Source of the DNA: an uncultured Eubacterium sp.
GTDB lineage: Bacteria > Bacillota_A > Clostridia > Lachnospirales > Lachnospiraceae
Assembly: GCA_948468465.1 (NCBI GenBank)
Contig: CAOKJJ010000220.1
Span: forward strand, 1 to 7,272
Direction: 5' to 3'
Length of the DNA stretch: 7,272 bases
Within the stretch, counting starts at the first letter, position 1, and each line of letters opens with the position of its first letter. This document shows, one piece after another, positions 1-6,612 of the stretch. The position numbers were made by a program, and so were the translations under genes. The notes beneath the pieces were generated by a model. It ran no database searches. It saw only the letters and a list, made by a program, of their open reading frames with translations, and was not told the origin of the DNA.

Positions 1-37
1 CATTCGTCCCGTTCTCTAACAGAATGTTTGTATCCAT
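1..37 (-). CDS. cheV: Chemotaxis coupling protein CheV, N-terminus only (cut by the window edge)
   Basis: Only the first 12 codons are present, reading MDTNILLENGTN, and the frame is open to the left edge. The ATG at 37-35 follows a strong GGAGG Shine-Dalgarno at 51-47 with nine bases between. The ILLENGTN segment closely resembles the N-terminus of Firmicutes CheV, which in Bacillus subtilis begins with an ILLDSGTNELEIV-type stretch ahead of its CheW-like domain. CheV couples chemoreceptors to the CheA kinase and carries a C-terminal receiver domain; neither domain is visible here. It has its own candidate promoter just upstream and follows the lipoprotein gene on the same strand. The identification rests on very few residues, so another CheW-type protein remains possible. 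Confidence 0.62.
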   Translation of the reverse strand, partial: MDTNILLENGTN

Positions 38-66
38 AGCTAATTTCCTCCCGAATCCATTCTCAA

Positions 67-97
67 ATTATATTCAGTATACCACACTATTTGCCAA
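67..97 (-). promoter_or_regulatory. Candidate sigma-A promoter for the cheV-like gene
   Basis: On the minus strand a perfect TATAAT -10 box lies at 72-67 and a TTGGCA -35-like box (5 of 6 to consensus) at 97-92, with a long 19-base spacer; shifting the -35 by one base gives 18. Transcription would begin near base 60, about 10 bases before the GGAGG ribosome binding site, leaving a very short leader. The long spacer lowers confidence. Confidence 0.42.
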
Positions 98-102
98 ATG
101 GA

Positions 103-136
103 CATGTATTTTTTTATTTTTTTGTAAAAATACATG
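103..136. repeat. 11-bp perfect inverted repeat between the lipoprotein and cheV genes
   Basis: The arms CATGTATTTTT (103-113) and AAAAATACATG (126-136) are perfectly complementary around a 12-base AT-rich loop. The repeat lies three bases past the lipoprotein stop codon and just upstream of the cheV promoter. It could end the lipoprotein transcript or act as an operator. It is not a textbook terminator, because the stem is AT-rich and no T-run follows it on either strand. Confidence 0.5.
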
Positions 137-139
137 CTT

Positions 140-931
140 TCAGCCTTCCAAATGTACCAGCGAAGCTTCTCCGCCGAACTTTACTTCCAGGTCCATGCTC
201 TCTATCGACTTGACAGCGCCTTTTTTCACCTGGAAGATCAGAACCGTCCGCGCCTTGTCACCTGCCCGGATTCTGCCCTGGTATGTGCCCAGATCGTTCA
301 GTAAAATCGTCGTATCCGCAGACACACTTACATCACCGTTCAATGTCAACCGGAAGGAAGGCATTTTGGAGAGAATATCACATTCTGCAGTTTTACTTCC
401 GCTGTTTTTAAGATTCACATGCAAAACCAAAAGTTCATTTCCGCTGTTCGCCCTGACCATATAGCTTTGTGACGCTTTGTAAGCAGAAACAAGCTCATAG
501 CCGCGATAAATGGCTTTCACGCCGCTAAGCTTAAGCGCTTGTTTCAAAGACACATAGCTGGCCTCCGGCTTGGTATCCTGCCCGTTGGAAGAATCCGCCT
601 GGCCTGCATTAGCGGAAGACTGCGGCTTTTTCACACTGCCGGCTTCTTCCTGCTGTCCGAGCTTTTCCTGTCTTTGCTTTTCTTCCTCTTCCATCTCTTT
701 GCGCCGCTTTTCGGCTTCTTTTTCCTTTAGTTCCCTGAGCGCTTTGAGTGCCGCAACATCCTGAATTCCTTCTGATTGTTTTTTATTGAATTTTGAAACA
801 GCATGTGCGGAATAATGTACTATTACCGCCTCTTCTTCGTCTGTTAATTCATAAATCTGCTCACCGCAGCCGCAGGCTGTGATAGAAACCGCAACCGCAA
901 GCGCGCCCGCTGCTAACCTGTTCTTTTTCAT
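140..931 (-). CDS. Predicted lipoprotein with charged coiled coil and C-terminal beta-rich domain
   Basis: This 263-residue protein starts with MKKNRL, a hydrophobic stretch and a lipobox I-T-A-C at residues 17-20, so it should be lipidated on Cys20 and anchored outside the membrane. Residues about 62-93 form a Lys/Glu/Arg-rich coiled coil. A Gln/Ser/Asn-rich linker to about 125 follows, then a domain of roughly 135 residues whose alternating pattern suggests a beta sandwich like the DUF4352/DUF5067-type domains of Firmicutes lipoproteins; that family link is a guess. The ATG at 931 was chosen because GGGAG lies seven bases before it; a GTG at 949 in frame would add six residues but has no such site. 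It follows the histidine kinase gene by 108 bases and may share its transcript. Its function is unknown. Confidence 0.82.
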   Translation of the reverse strand: MKKNRLAAGALAVAVSITACGCGEQIYELTDEEEAVIVHYSAHAVSKFNKKQSEGIQDVAALKALRELKEKEAEKRRKEMEEEEKQRQEKLGQQEEAGSVKKPQSSANAGQADSSNGQDTKPEASYVSLKQALKLSGVKAIYRGYELVSAYKASQSYMVRANSGNELLVLHVNLKNSGSKTAECDILSKMPSFRLTLNGDVSVSADTTILLNDLGTYQGRIRAGDKARTVLIFQVKKGAVKSIESMDLEVKFGGEASLVHLEG

Positions 932-1039
932 CTGCTTACTCCCGTGCACTAAATATACAGCAGCCCAGACAATCCAAACTGCTGCCTGAATATACGCATT
1001 CTTATATGCTTATTCTTTATGTTACCATTTTTAAGACAA

Positions 1040-2596
1040 TTAAGCAATGCTTTCTTTTGGAATTTCTTCATTCTTTGTATCCAATTCTATCCAAAATTCC
1101 ACGCCGCCGTCACGATTCAGCACGCCGCACTGCCTGTTCAGCGAATCCATAATCGCCTTTACAATCGAAAGTCCGATGCCGCTGCCGCCATATTCCCTCG
1201 TTCTGGCCTTGTCTACCTTATAAAATTTAATCCAGACTTTATCAAGATCTTCCTCAGGTATCGCGTCTCCGGTATTAAATACACTGACACGGACGCAGTC
1301 TTCTTTTACCGTATAAAAAATATGAATCCTCTTTTCATACAAGGCATAATGGATCGCATTGCTCAAAAAATTCGTGATAACCTCTTCAATCTTAAATTCA
1401 TCGGCCCACACATACATCGGCTGACTCTGGTCAAAATCCAGCGTGATTTCATTTTGCTGAATGAGAATCGACGATGCGTTCACGACACCTTCGATCAGTT
1501 CCGTTAAGTCAAACCGCTCCATGGATACCGCGTCGTCTCCGAATTCCAGATGGTTCAGCGTCAGAAGCTTTTTCACCATCTGGTTCATTTTGTCAGCCTC
1601 ATCCATAATGACTTCGCAGTAAAACTCCCGGCTCTCGGCATCGTCATTGATATATTCCTGCAGCCCTTCCGCATAGCCCTGGATTAAAGCCAGCGGCGTT
1701 TTTAGTTCATGCGACACATTTGACAAAAATTCCTTACGCATTTCATCTATTTGCGTCTTGCGCTCATTGTCCATAAGCAGCTCATTATTGGCACTTTTTA
1801 ACTCTGAAATTGTCCGCTCCAGCTTCGCGGACATCTCATTCATATGCTCGCCAAGCAGATCAATCTCATTCTGATGTCTCCTCGGCATATATTTTGCTTC
1901 AAAATCCAGTTCTGTCATGCGTGTGGATAATTCTGTAAGTTCCAGGATCGGATTTGTAATCCTGCGCGTAACAATGCCCGCGATAATGGCACCACAGACT
2001 ACGGCAATCCCTCCGATCATAAACAAAAAACGGTTCGTCAGATTGCTGCTTTCATGAATGCTTTCCAAAGCGGAGCGCGCGATAATCAGCTTTCCGTCGC
2101 TCAGCACGCCCCACATGACAAGATATTCCGATTCCATCCGCATATCCTGACGCTTTTCAATGACATACCTTTTCGGCGCTGTTTCACTAAAGCTGATTAA
2201 AAGCTCCATAAAATATTTTAACATCGTCTGCGTATCGCTGACAGAAGAACGCACGATCGTCTGGTCGGGATTGATAATCATAATTGTCAGATTATTATAT
2301 ACGCACAGCCGTTCGAATTCTATGTCGAATTCCTCGCTGTCTAACGTGCCATTCTGCGCCGCCGCATTAATTTTTTGATAACTGTTTGATAATATTTTGG
2401 ACTTATTCCACACATAATACTGTCCCAAAAACAACGTATTTAAGATCAGGCAAAGCAGTACCGTCCCTGCCGCCAGCGCGATCATCGCAAACGCCACCTG
2501 CCTGGTCAGCGAATATTTTCCAAAGGGGCCGCGCTGTTTTTTCCCGTTGTTTGTTTTTACAGGCGTTTGATTCATCAGCATTTTACCCATAGGCAT
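1040..2596 (-). CDS. Membrane sensor histidine kinase of a two-component system
   Basis: This 518-residue kinase autophosphorylates on His and passes the phosphate to the adjacent regulator. From the ATG at 2596, TM1 spans about 35-57, an extracytoplasmic sensing segment of about 130 residues follows, TM2 is about 190-210, and a HAMP linker runs to about 265. The H-box FLSNVSHELKTPL puts the phosphoacceptor at His296. The N-box is NFLSNAIHYA (409-418), the G1-like box FNTGDAIP (440-447) and the G2 box GGSGIGLS (470-477), so all core HATPase boxes are present. G1 has Asn where Asp is usual. The start was chosen because AGGA lies six bases before it and it begins one base after the regulator's stop (TGATATG), which implies translational coupling. 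An in-frame ATG at 2614 would overlap the regulator by 17 bases. The signal sensed cannot be read from the sequence. Confidence 0.94.
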   Translation of the reverse strand: MPMGKMLMNQTPVKTNNGKKQRGPFGKYSLTRQVAFAMIALAAGTVLLCLILNTLFLGQYYVWNKSKILSNSYQKINAAAQNGTLDSEEFDIEFERLCVYNNLTIMIINPDQTIVRSSVSDTQTMLKYFMELLISFSETAPKRYVIEKRQDMRMESEYLVMWGVLSDGKLIIARSALESIHESSNLTNRFLFMIGGIAVVCGAIIAGIVTRRITNPILELTELSTRMTELDFEAKYMPRRHQNEIDLLGEHMNEMSAKLERTISELKSANNELLMDNERKTQIDEMRKEFLSNVSHELKTPLALIQGYAEGLQEYINDDAESREFYCEVIMDEADKMNQMVKKLLTLNHLEFGDDAVSMERFDLTELIEGVVNASSILIQQNEITLDFDQSQPMYVWADEFKIEEVITNFLSNAIHYALYEKRIHIFYTVKEDCVRVSVFNTGDAIPEEDLDKVWIKFYKVDKARTREYGGSGIGLSIVKAIMDSLNRQCGVLNRDGGVEFWIELDTKNEEIPKESIA

Positions 2597-2597
2597 A

Positions 2598-3287
2598 TCA
2601 CGTCCTGCTTTCATTTACTTCAAATTTATAGCCCATCCCCCAGATCGTCTTGATATAATCGCCTTTATCTCCCATTTTCGACCGCAGCTTTTTGACATGG
2701 GTATCAATCGTCCTGGCATCGCCGAAATAATCATAGTTCCATACATGGTTCAGTATTTTTTCACGCGACAACGCAATGCCCTGATTTTCTATAAAATAAG
2801 ACAGCAGTTCAAATTCCTTATAGCTTAATTCCATACGCTGTCCGTCCACGGTTACAAGATGCGCCGCCTTATCAATGACTATGCCGCCTGTCTCTAACGA
2901 CTGGTCTTCCATCAGTTTATTCGAGCGCCTTAAGATGGCTTCCACCCGCGCCACCAGTATCTTAGGGCTAAACGGCTTTGAGATATATTCATCCACGCCT
3001 AATTCAAAGCCTAACAATTCATCACTTTCATCCCCCTTTGCCGTCAGCATAATGATCGGCACTTTGGAATTCTCCCTGACTTCCTTGCATACTTCCCAGC
3101 CGTTCATCTTCGGCATCATCACATCCAAAATAATAAGCGCTATATTTTTTTCCTGATAAAACAAGTCAAGCGCAGCTTCCCCGTCGCCAGCCTCAAGCAC
3201 CTCAAAATCCTGTTTTACAAAAAAATCCCGTACAAGCTTGCGCATTCTGCTCTCATCATCTACTACAAGAATTTTTAATTTTTCCAC
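2598..3287 (-). CDS. OmpR/PhoB-family response regulator
   Basis: This 229-residue protein has full length for the family. The receiver domain (1-120) shows the acidic pair Asp10-Asp11, phosphoacceptor Asp55 in LIILDVMMPKMNG, Thr82 and Lys104 in the SKPF motif. The C-terminal winged-helix DNA-binding domain (about 130-225) includes LSYKEFELL, the recognition region RTIDTHVKKLRSKMG and the final WGMGYKFE strand. It should be phosphorylated by the kinase encoded immediately downstream and bind DNA as a dimer. The start is a GTG at 3287, supported by GAGGG seven bases upstream. A separate TATAAT box and a 12-bp palindrome lie in the 99-base leader, so the pair may be transcribed and autoregulated apart from the genes upstream. 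Target genes cannot be assigned. Confidence 0.95.
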   Translation of the reverse strand: MEKLKILVVDDESRMRKLVRDFFVKQDFEVLEAGDGEAALDLFYQEKNIALIILDVMMPKMNGWEVCKEVRENSKVPIIMLTAKGDESDELLGFELGVDEYISKPFSPKILVARVEAILRRSNKLMEDQSLETGGIVIDKAAHLVTVDGQRMELSYKEFELLSYFIENQGIALSREKILNHVWNYDYFGDARTIDTHVKKLRSKMGDKGDYIKTIWGMGYKFEVNESRT

Positions 3288-3308
3288 TTTCAGTCCCTCG
3301 CTTTTCGT

Positions 3309-3320
3309 GCAAATATTTGC
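3309..3320. repeat. 12-bp perfect palindrome in the response regulator leader
   Basis: GCAAATATTTGC reads the same on both strands. It lies about 10 bases upstream of the regulator's GAGGG ribosome binding site and downstream of the TATAAT box, so it would be transcribed into the leader. It could be a binding site for a dimeric regulator. OmpR-type regulators more often bind direct repeats, and AT-rich 12-mers can occur by chance. Confidence 0.35.
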
Positions 3321-3349
3321 TCATGCAATTTTGAATTCGTACATTTCAC

Positions 3350-3378
3350 ATTATATTAGCACAGGTTTATGAAAAAAC
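3350..3378 (-). promoter_or_regulatory. Candidate promoter for the two-component operon
   Basis: A perfect TATAAT -10 box is at 3355-3350 on the minus strand, in the context GCTAATATAATGTG. The matching -35 position (3378-3373, GTTTTT) is poor, so the promoter may depend on an activator, possibly the response regulator itself. Transcription would begin near 3343, giving a leader of about 55 bases that contains the palindrome GCAAATATTTGC. Confidence 0.4.
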
Positions 3379-3386
3379 TGTGTGCG

Positions 3387-3977
3387 TCACTCCAATTCCT
3401 GCAGTTCTTTTTCCTCCTCCTCATCCAGTACGGTATCAAAATCCAGCTCCAGCTCCTGTTCTTCTTCCCGTATCGCCTTTTCCCGCTGTGTCAGCTGCTG
3501 CTCCCACTGCGCATACTTATCCTGAATCTTCTTTTCATAGTTCAGAATCGTCGTCTGGCCGCTTGTCGCCGTAATTAAGAACATCAGCAAAATAGACACG
3601 ACAAATGCAAAGTTAGCAACAACCGACATTCGAAGCTTGTTCTGTTCTTTTTCCAGCCGCCTGCTCCATCGTTCTGATATCCCGCGCGTATCACGGACTA
3701 CCAGATTGTCCGCAACGGGAATCGGCCTGATATCCTCGTTGCGGATGCCTGGTATCGTCTTTAAATATTCCTGCAGTTCTTTCAAATACTCATAGCCGAC
3801 CGGTGTCTGGAACATCCTCTGCTGCAGCAGCTTGTGATAGACATTAAACACCTGGTCGGGCTTTGACATATCTGTCCTTGCTTTTACATACTGCACACCT
3901 TCCGCTTCGGTGCGGGCCTGCTTCGCCATATTTTCATCTGTAAAGGAATATCCTCCTACTACCATTATGTTTCCCAT
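3387..3977 (-). CDS. Unrecognised single-pass membrane protein with acidic coiled-coil tail
   Basis: I do not recognise this 196-residue protein. Residues 1-117 are soluble, starting MGNIMVVGGYSF and ending in a basic stretch (RRLEKEQNKLR). One transmembrane helix spans about 118-137. Residues about 143-196 form a highly charged coiled coil that ends in a Glu-rich tail. The basic residues before the helix suggest the N-terminus is in the cytoplasm and the coiled coil is outside. No catalytic motif is visible. The ATG at 3977 was chosen because AAGGAG precedes it by five bases; a TTG start at 3992 is possible but unsupported. It begins 30 bases after the methyltransferase stop, so the two are probably co-transcribed. 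Confidence 0.8.
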   Translation of the reverse strand: MGNIMVVGGYSFTDENMAKQARTEAEGVQYVKARTDMSKPDQVFNVYHKLLQQRMFQTPVGYEYLKELQEYLKTIPGIRNEDIRPIPVADNLVVRDTRGISERWSRRLEKEQNKLRMSVVANFAFVVSILLMFLITATSGQTTILNYEKKIQDKYAQWEQQLTQREKAIREEEQELELDFDTVLDEEEEKELQELE

Positions 3978-4007
3978 AAAGACTCCTTGCAACAGTTTTA
4001 TAGATAG

Positions 4008-5612
4008 TTACGTTGCCTCCGGCTGCACCTCAGACGCTGCAGTGTTTTCCGGTTCTGCTGCCTGCTGCGGTTGTTCGAAGCTGTCCTGCGTCTGCTCCTG
4101 TATTTGTTCCTGTATTTGTTCGTTTTTCCTTGGTTCCCGCATTTCTATAATATAAAAATAAGCCCCGTCTTTTTCCCGTATGCAGAATTCCTGTTTCAAA
4201 TGCAGATTTTCATGCAGGCGCAGATATTTTTTTGTCAGGCCGTTCTCATTGCAGAACAAAAAGATCCTGCCGTGTTCCGCAAGCAGCTTTTGTACTTTTT
4301 CAAAAAACAGCCGGTAGAATTCATCCGTTTCTTCTTTCGTCTTTTTGCCGCGTACCGGAAAATCCGCCCAGATTTCATGGAATTTCTGCTCATGCGTAAA
4401 TTCAAAAAAACTCCGCTGTACAAAATTGATATTCATATGGGCAATACCCGCATTCTCCCTCGCTCCCTGAATCGCATCGCCAAAAATATCCAGCCCATAA
4501 GCGGAACGTACCGGAAGCGCATAAATACGCTCCATCAGCAATGTCCCGGTGCCGCAGAAGGCATCCAACACCCTGGCGCGTTCGGTCAGCCAGTTAGAGG
4601 CAAGCTCCGCAAGCAGTGCGGCTAAAGACGGATGCATGGAAGAAGCCGTCGTATACTTGCGGTAAGCAAACCGCTTCATTGGAATTGTAAACAGCTTCAT
4701 GCACGGATAAAATCCGCCGTTCCGATTCTGCACAAGACGCAGCTCCACTTCATAATGTTCAGCGGAATTCATAAGAAAATGATGCGTCCGCTGTTCTATT
4801 TCCGCCGCAAGCTTTTTGGCAAACGCGCTTTTTTTATCAAGCGGCATATCTGCGCGAATCTCCAGCCTGAAATAAAACGGCGCCTCCCCCTCGTGAACCT
4901 CGCTAAGAATCCTCTTAAGGTTTGATTTCGCCAGTTCTTTTGCGATAACCGTCGGCTGCGGGGGCAGATTTTTTTCACAGCGCAGTGTAAATAAAATCTC
5001 CCGAAACGTACGAATATTCAGCGCTTCCCTTACATTGCCGCCTACGACCTGTACCCCCATAGGAATCATGCGTGTCGCGCCGCTCTCCACCTGCACGCCT
5101 GTCGTATCCTGATAATTTTTGATCGTTGTCAGTATAAAATCCCGCGGCTTGTCATATCCGATAAACGGATGCCTGCTGATACCGCCGTCAAACTGGATGA
5201 CCAGCCTGCGCAGTTCTTTTAACTCATCCTGAATATGTTTTTTTTCTTCCTCTAATGGCTCATAGGCCAGCAGCTTCTGATAATGTCTTTTGATCGGCGC
5301 TTCATACGCCCGACAGTCCAGCTTTTGAATTGCAGATAAATAAGCGCCTTTGACAAACAGCTGTGTTTCTGTTACATATGCCTCCCATAATTTCTCGATG
5401 CTTTCCTGGCTTTGCAGCAGACCAAGTATTAACGCCGCGTTTTTACGCGTTTTCGGATCCTCGTCCTGCAGAAATGACGCGATCAGCTCATCGTCTTCGG
5501 TCATAGACAGATATTCTTCCAGCGCTCCTTCTTCCTTTAACATCTGCTTGAGCTGAATCAAATGATTACGGACATCGCTGCCCTGCTTTAAGGCTTCGTA
5601 TACTTTTTGCAT
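4008..5612 (-). CDS. HEAT-like/THUMP-like class I SAM methyltransferase, probable RNA modification
   Basis: This 534-residue protein has an N-terminal alpha-helical part; residues about 42-80 read like one HEAT repeat (DEDPKTRKNAALILGLLQ). Residues about 200-320 resemble the THUMP-like region that precedes UPF0020/Trm11-like RNA methyltransferase domains. The Rossmann fold carries motif I LDAFCGTGT (349-357) for S-adenosylmethionine, an acidic Asp375 in YGLDIF, and a motif IV position reading ADFPVRGK (416-423) instead of the usual N/D-P-P-Y/F. Residues 496-534 are a Gln/Glu-rich tail encoded partly by a 12-base tandem repeat. Tight coupling to RNA is known for the family, but the target base is not evident. 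The start is an ATG with AGGAG five to six bases upstream. It lies 39 bases after the amidase gene. Confidence 0.83.
   Translation of the reverse strand: MQKVYEALKQGSDVRNHLIQLKQMLKEEGALEEYLSMTEDDELIASFLQDEDPKTRKNAALILGLLQSQESIEKLWEAYVTETQLFVKGAYLSAIQKLDCRAYEAPIKRHYQKLLAYEPLEEEKKHIQDELKELRRLVIQFDGGISRHPFIGYDKPRDFILTTIKNYQDTTGVQVESGATRMIPMGVQVVGGNVREALNIRTFREILFTLRCEKNLPPQPTVIAKELAKSNLKRILSEVHEGEAPFYFRLEIRADMPLDKKSAFAKKLAAEIEQRTHHFLMNSAEHYEVELRLVQNRNGGFYPCMKLFTIPMKRFAYRKYTTASSMHPSLAALLAELASNWLTERARVLDAFCGTGTLLMERIYALPVRSAYGLDIFGDAIQGARENAGIAHMNINFVQRSFFEFTHEQKFHEIWADFPVRGKKTKEETDEFYRLFFEKVQKLLAEHGRIFLFCNENGLTKKYLRLHENLHLKQEFCIREKDGAYFYIIEMREPRKNEQIQEQIQEQTQDSFEQPQQAAEPENTAASEVQPEAT
4087..4122. 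repeat. 12-base in-frame tandem repeat in the methyltransferase tail
   Basis: Two nearly identical units, TGTATTTGTTCC (4099-4110) and TGTATTTGTTCG (4111-4122), follow a diverged third copy at 4087-4098. They encode the EQIQEQIQEQTQ stretch of the C-terminal tail. Units are a multiple of three, so a change in copy number would keep the frame and vary only tail length. Confidence 0.7.
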
Positions 5613-5625
5613 ATGTCTCTCCTAT

Positions 5626-5649
5626 TTTTGCTAAAAATTTTGCTAAAAA
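5626..5649. repeat. Exact 12-base tandem duplication between amidase and methyltransferase genes
   Basis: TTTTGCTAAAAA occurs twice without a gap (5626-5637 and 5638-5649). It fills most of the 39-base space between the amidase stop and the methyltransferase ribosome binding site. It is most likely a replication-slippage product that changes spacing within the operon; the arms are too weak for a terminator. Confidence 0.65.
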
Positions 5650-5651
5650 AT

Positions 5652-6425
5652 TTACTCACATACTCCGTAGCTTTCTAAATACTCCTGCACATCCGCAAGA
5701 AACTGCTCCCACGCTGACGGAAACTCCACAAAATATTTCGGACAGTTCTTTCCCGTCACATCATAATGACGGATCACGTCCTCTGTCTTAAGCCCAAAAC
5801 GCTCTACCAGCCAGGCCGTCAAATGCACGGCTGCGTCATAAGTCACTGCATTAAATCTGCCTGTGTCGTCTTCAATGCAGCATTCAATCGAAAGCGTGTC
5901 CTGATTGCGCCCATTGGATGCGTACGCGATCTCCGTACTTGGAATGCACTGCACGATCGTTCCGTCCAGGCCAATGATAAAATGGCTGCTTGCTTTCGTC
6001 ACATGCGAATCTTTCAGCCCTTCAAAATAATTCCGGTTCGCTAACGCATCCGTACCTGGATTGGCCGTATAATGAATCACAATCCCTTCGACTTTTTCCA
6101 GGGCAATCGCCGGCCTGGAATACTCATTGACTGTTAAAAGCTCCACATCCAGCTCCGGTCTTGGTATCTTCCCTTCCTGCCCCTGCATGGCCCGCATATT
6201 TTCCTGTGCTTTTAACGCATCCTGTTTATGCTCATACAGCCGGTGCACAATCAACACAGATAAAATGACGGCAAGCAGGCTTAAAAATATCAGCAGCGTT
6301 TTCAAAACAGGGTGCGAATTGTTTTGTTTCTTCCAGTTTTTCTGTTTCCGGGCATTTTTATTCGTATCCTGACCCGCAGGCATGGGATTTTGACCCGATA
6401 CAGTATTTGTATTTCGTGTAGGCAT
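5652..6425 (-). CDS. Membrane-anchored N-acetylmuramoyl-L-alanine amidase (Amidase_2/PGRP fold)
   Basis: This 257-residue enzyme should cleave the bond between N-acetylmuramic acid and L-alanine in peptidoglycan. The N-terminal 40 residues are Asn/Gln/Lys-rich and cytoplasmic, a single helix spans about 41-61, and the catalytic domain (about 112-250) lies outside the membrane. His118 in GIVIHYTA, His220 in IRHYDVTG and Cys228 in KNCPKYF are the expected zinc ligands. The His220-Lys226-Cys228 spacing is the same as in T7 lysozyme (His122, Lys128, Cys130), which supports an active enzyme. The ATG at 6425 has only a weak GGA seven bases upstream, so translation may be modest. It is the first gene of a probable amidase-methyltransferase-membrane protein transcript. 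A role in wall turnover or sporulation is an inference; no binding repeats are present. Confidence 0.9.
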   Translation of the reverse strand: MPTRNTNTVSGQNPMPAGQDTNKNARKQKNWKKQNNSHPVLKTLLIFLSLLAVILSVLIVHRLYEHKQDALKAQENMRAMQGQEGKIPRPELDVELLTVNEYSRPAIALEKVEGIVIHYTANPGTDALANRNYFEGLKDSHVTKASSHFIIGLDGTIVQCIPSTEIAYASNGRNQDTLSIECCIEDDTGRFNAVTYDAAVHLTAWLVERFGLKTEDVIRHYDVTGKNCPKYFVEFPSAWEQFLADVQEYLESYGVCE

Positions 6426-6457
6426 TGGTCTGTCCGTTTCTTTGGCGTGGTTTTCTT

Positions 6458-6495
6458 TCTATAATTACTATAAACAACTTTGTCGAAATATGCAA
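6458..6495 (-). promoter_or_regulatory. Candidate promoter region of the amidase operon
   Basis: Two overlapping minus-strand pairings are visible, each with a 17-base spacer. One is TCGACA (6486-6481) with TATAGA (6463-6458). The other is TTGCAT (6495-6490) with TATAGT (6472-6467). Either would start transcription about 15-30 bases before the amidase ribosome binding region. The choice between them cannot be made by eye. Confidence 0.45.
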
Positions 6496-6554
6496 TGCAA
6501 AATTTTGAAAGGCATCGTTAAAACAATTCGAAACGGCTTTGCCAGCACCAACGA

Positions 6555-6583
6555 TTGACAGATGCGCATAAAATGTGTATAAT
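6555..6583 (+). promoter_or_regulatory. Perfect consensus sigma-A promoter for hicAB
   Basis: TTGACA (6555-6560) and TATAAT (6578-6583) match the consensus exactly and are separated by the ideal 17 bases. Such a strong promoter on a toxin-antitoxin pair normally needs tight repression. A 13-base box TATAATCATACTA (6578-6590) that begins in the -10 element also contains the small inverted repeat GTAT-AATC-ATAC and resembles two copies before hicB, so it is a candidate HicB operator. Confidence 0.85.
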
Positions 6584-6612
6584 CATACTAGAAACAGAAA
6601 GGAGAACCATAA

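Noticed and set aside
951..990. CAGCAG/CTGCTG hairpin in the kinase-lipoprotein gap as a terminator
   Set aside because: The stem is only six base pairs plus a wobble with a 15-base loop, and the following bases are not a T-run. No -10/-35 pair for the lipoprotein was convincing either.
1019..1507. A 162-codon plus-strand open frame opposite the kinase
   Set aside because: It is antisense to the catalytic domain of the histidine kinase, whose boxes are intact; it has no supporting start signal or domain.
3369..3405. Possible terminator at the end of the coiled-coil protein gene (AAAGAACTG with CAGTTTTTT)
   Set aside because: The arms pair over nine positions including one wobble, but the loop is about 21 bases, the stem is AU-rich and the T-run is part of the stem, so it is not convincing.
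4071..4625. A 184-codon plus-strand open frame opposite the methyltransferase
   Set aside because: It is antisense to motif-bearing coding sequence and its translation is rich in Phe and Arg without recognisable features.
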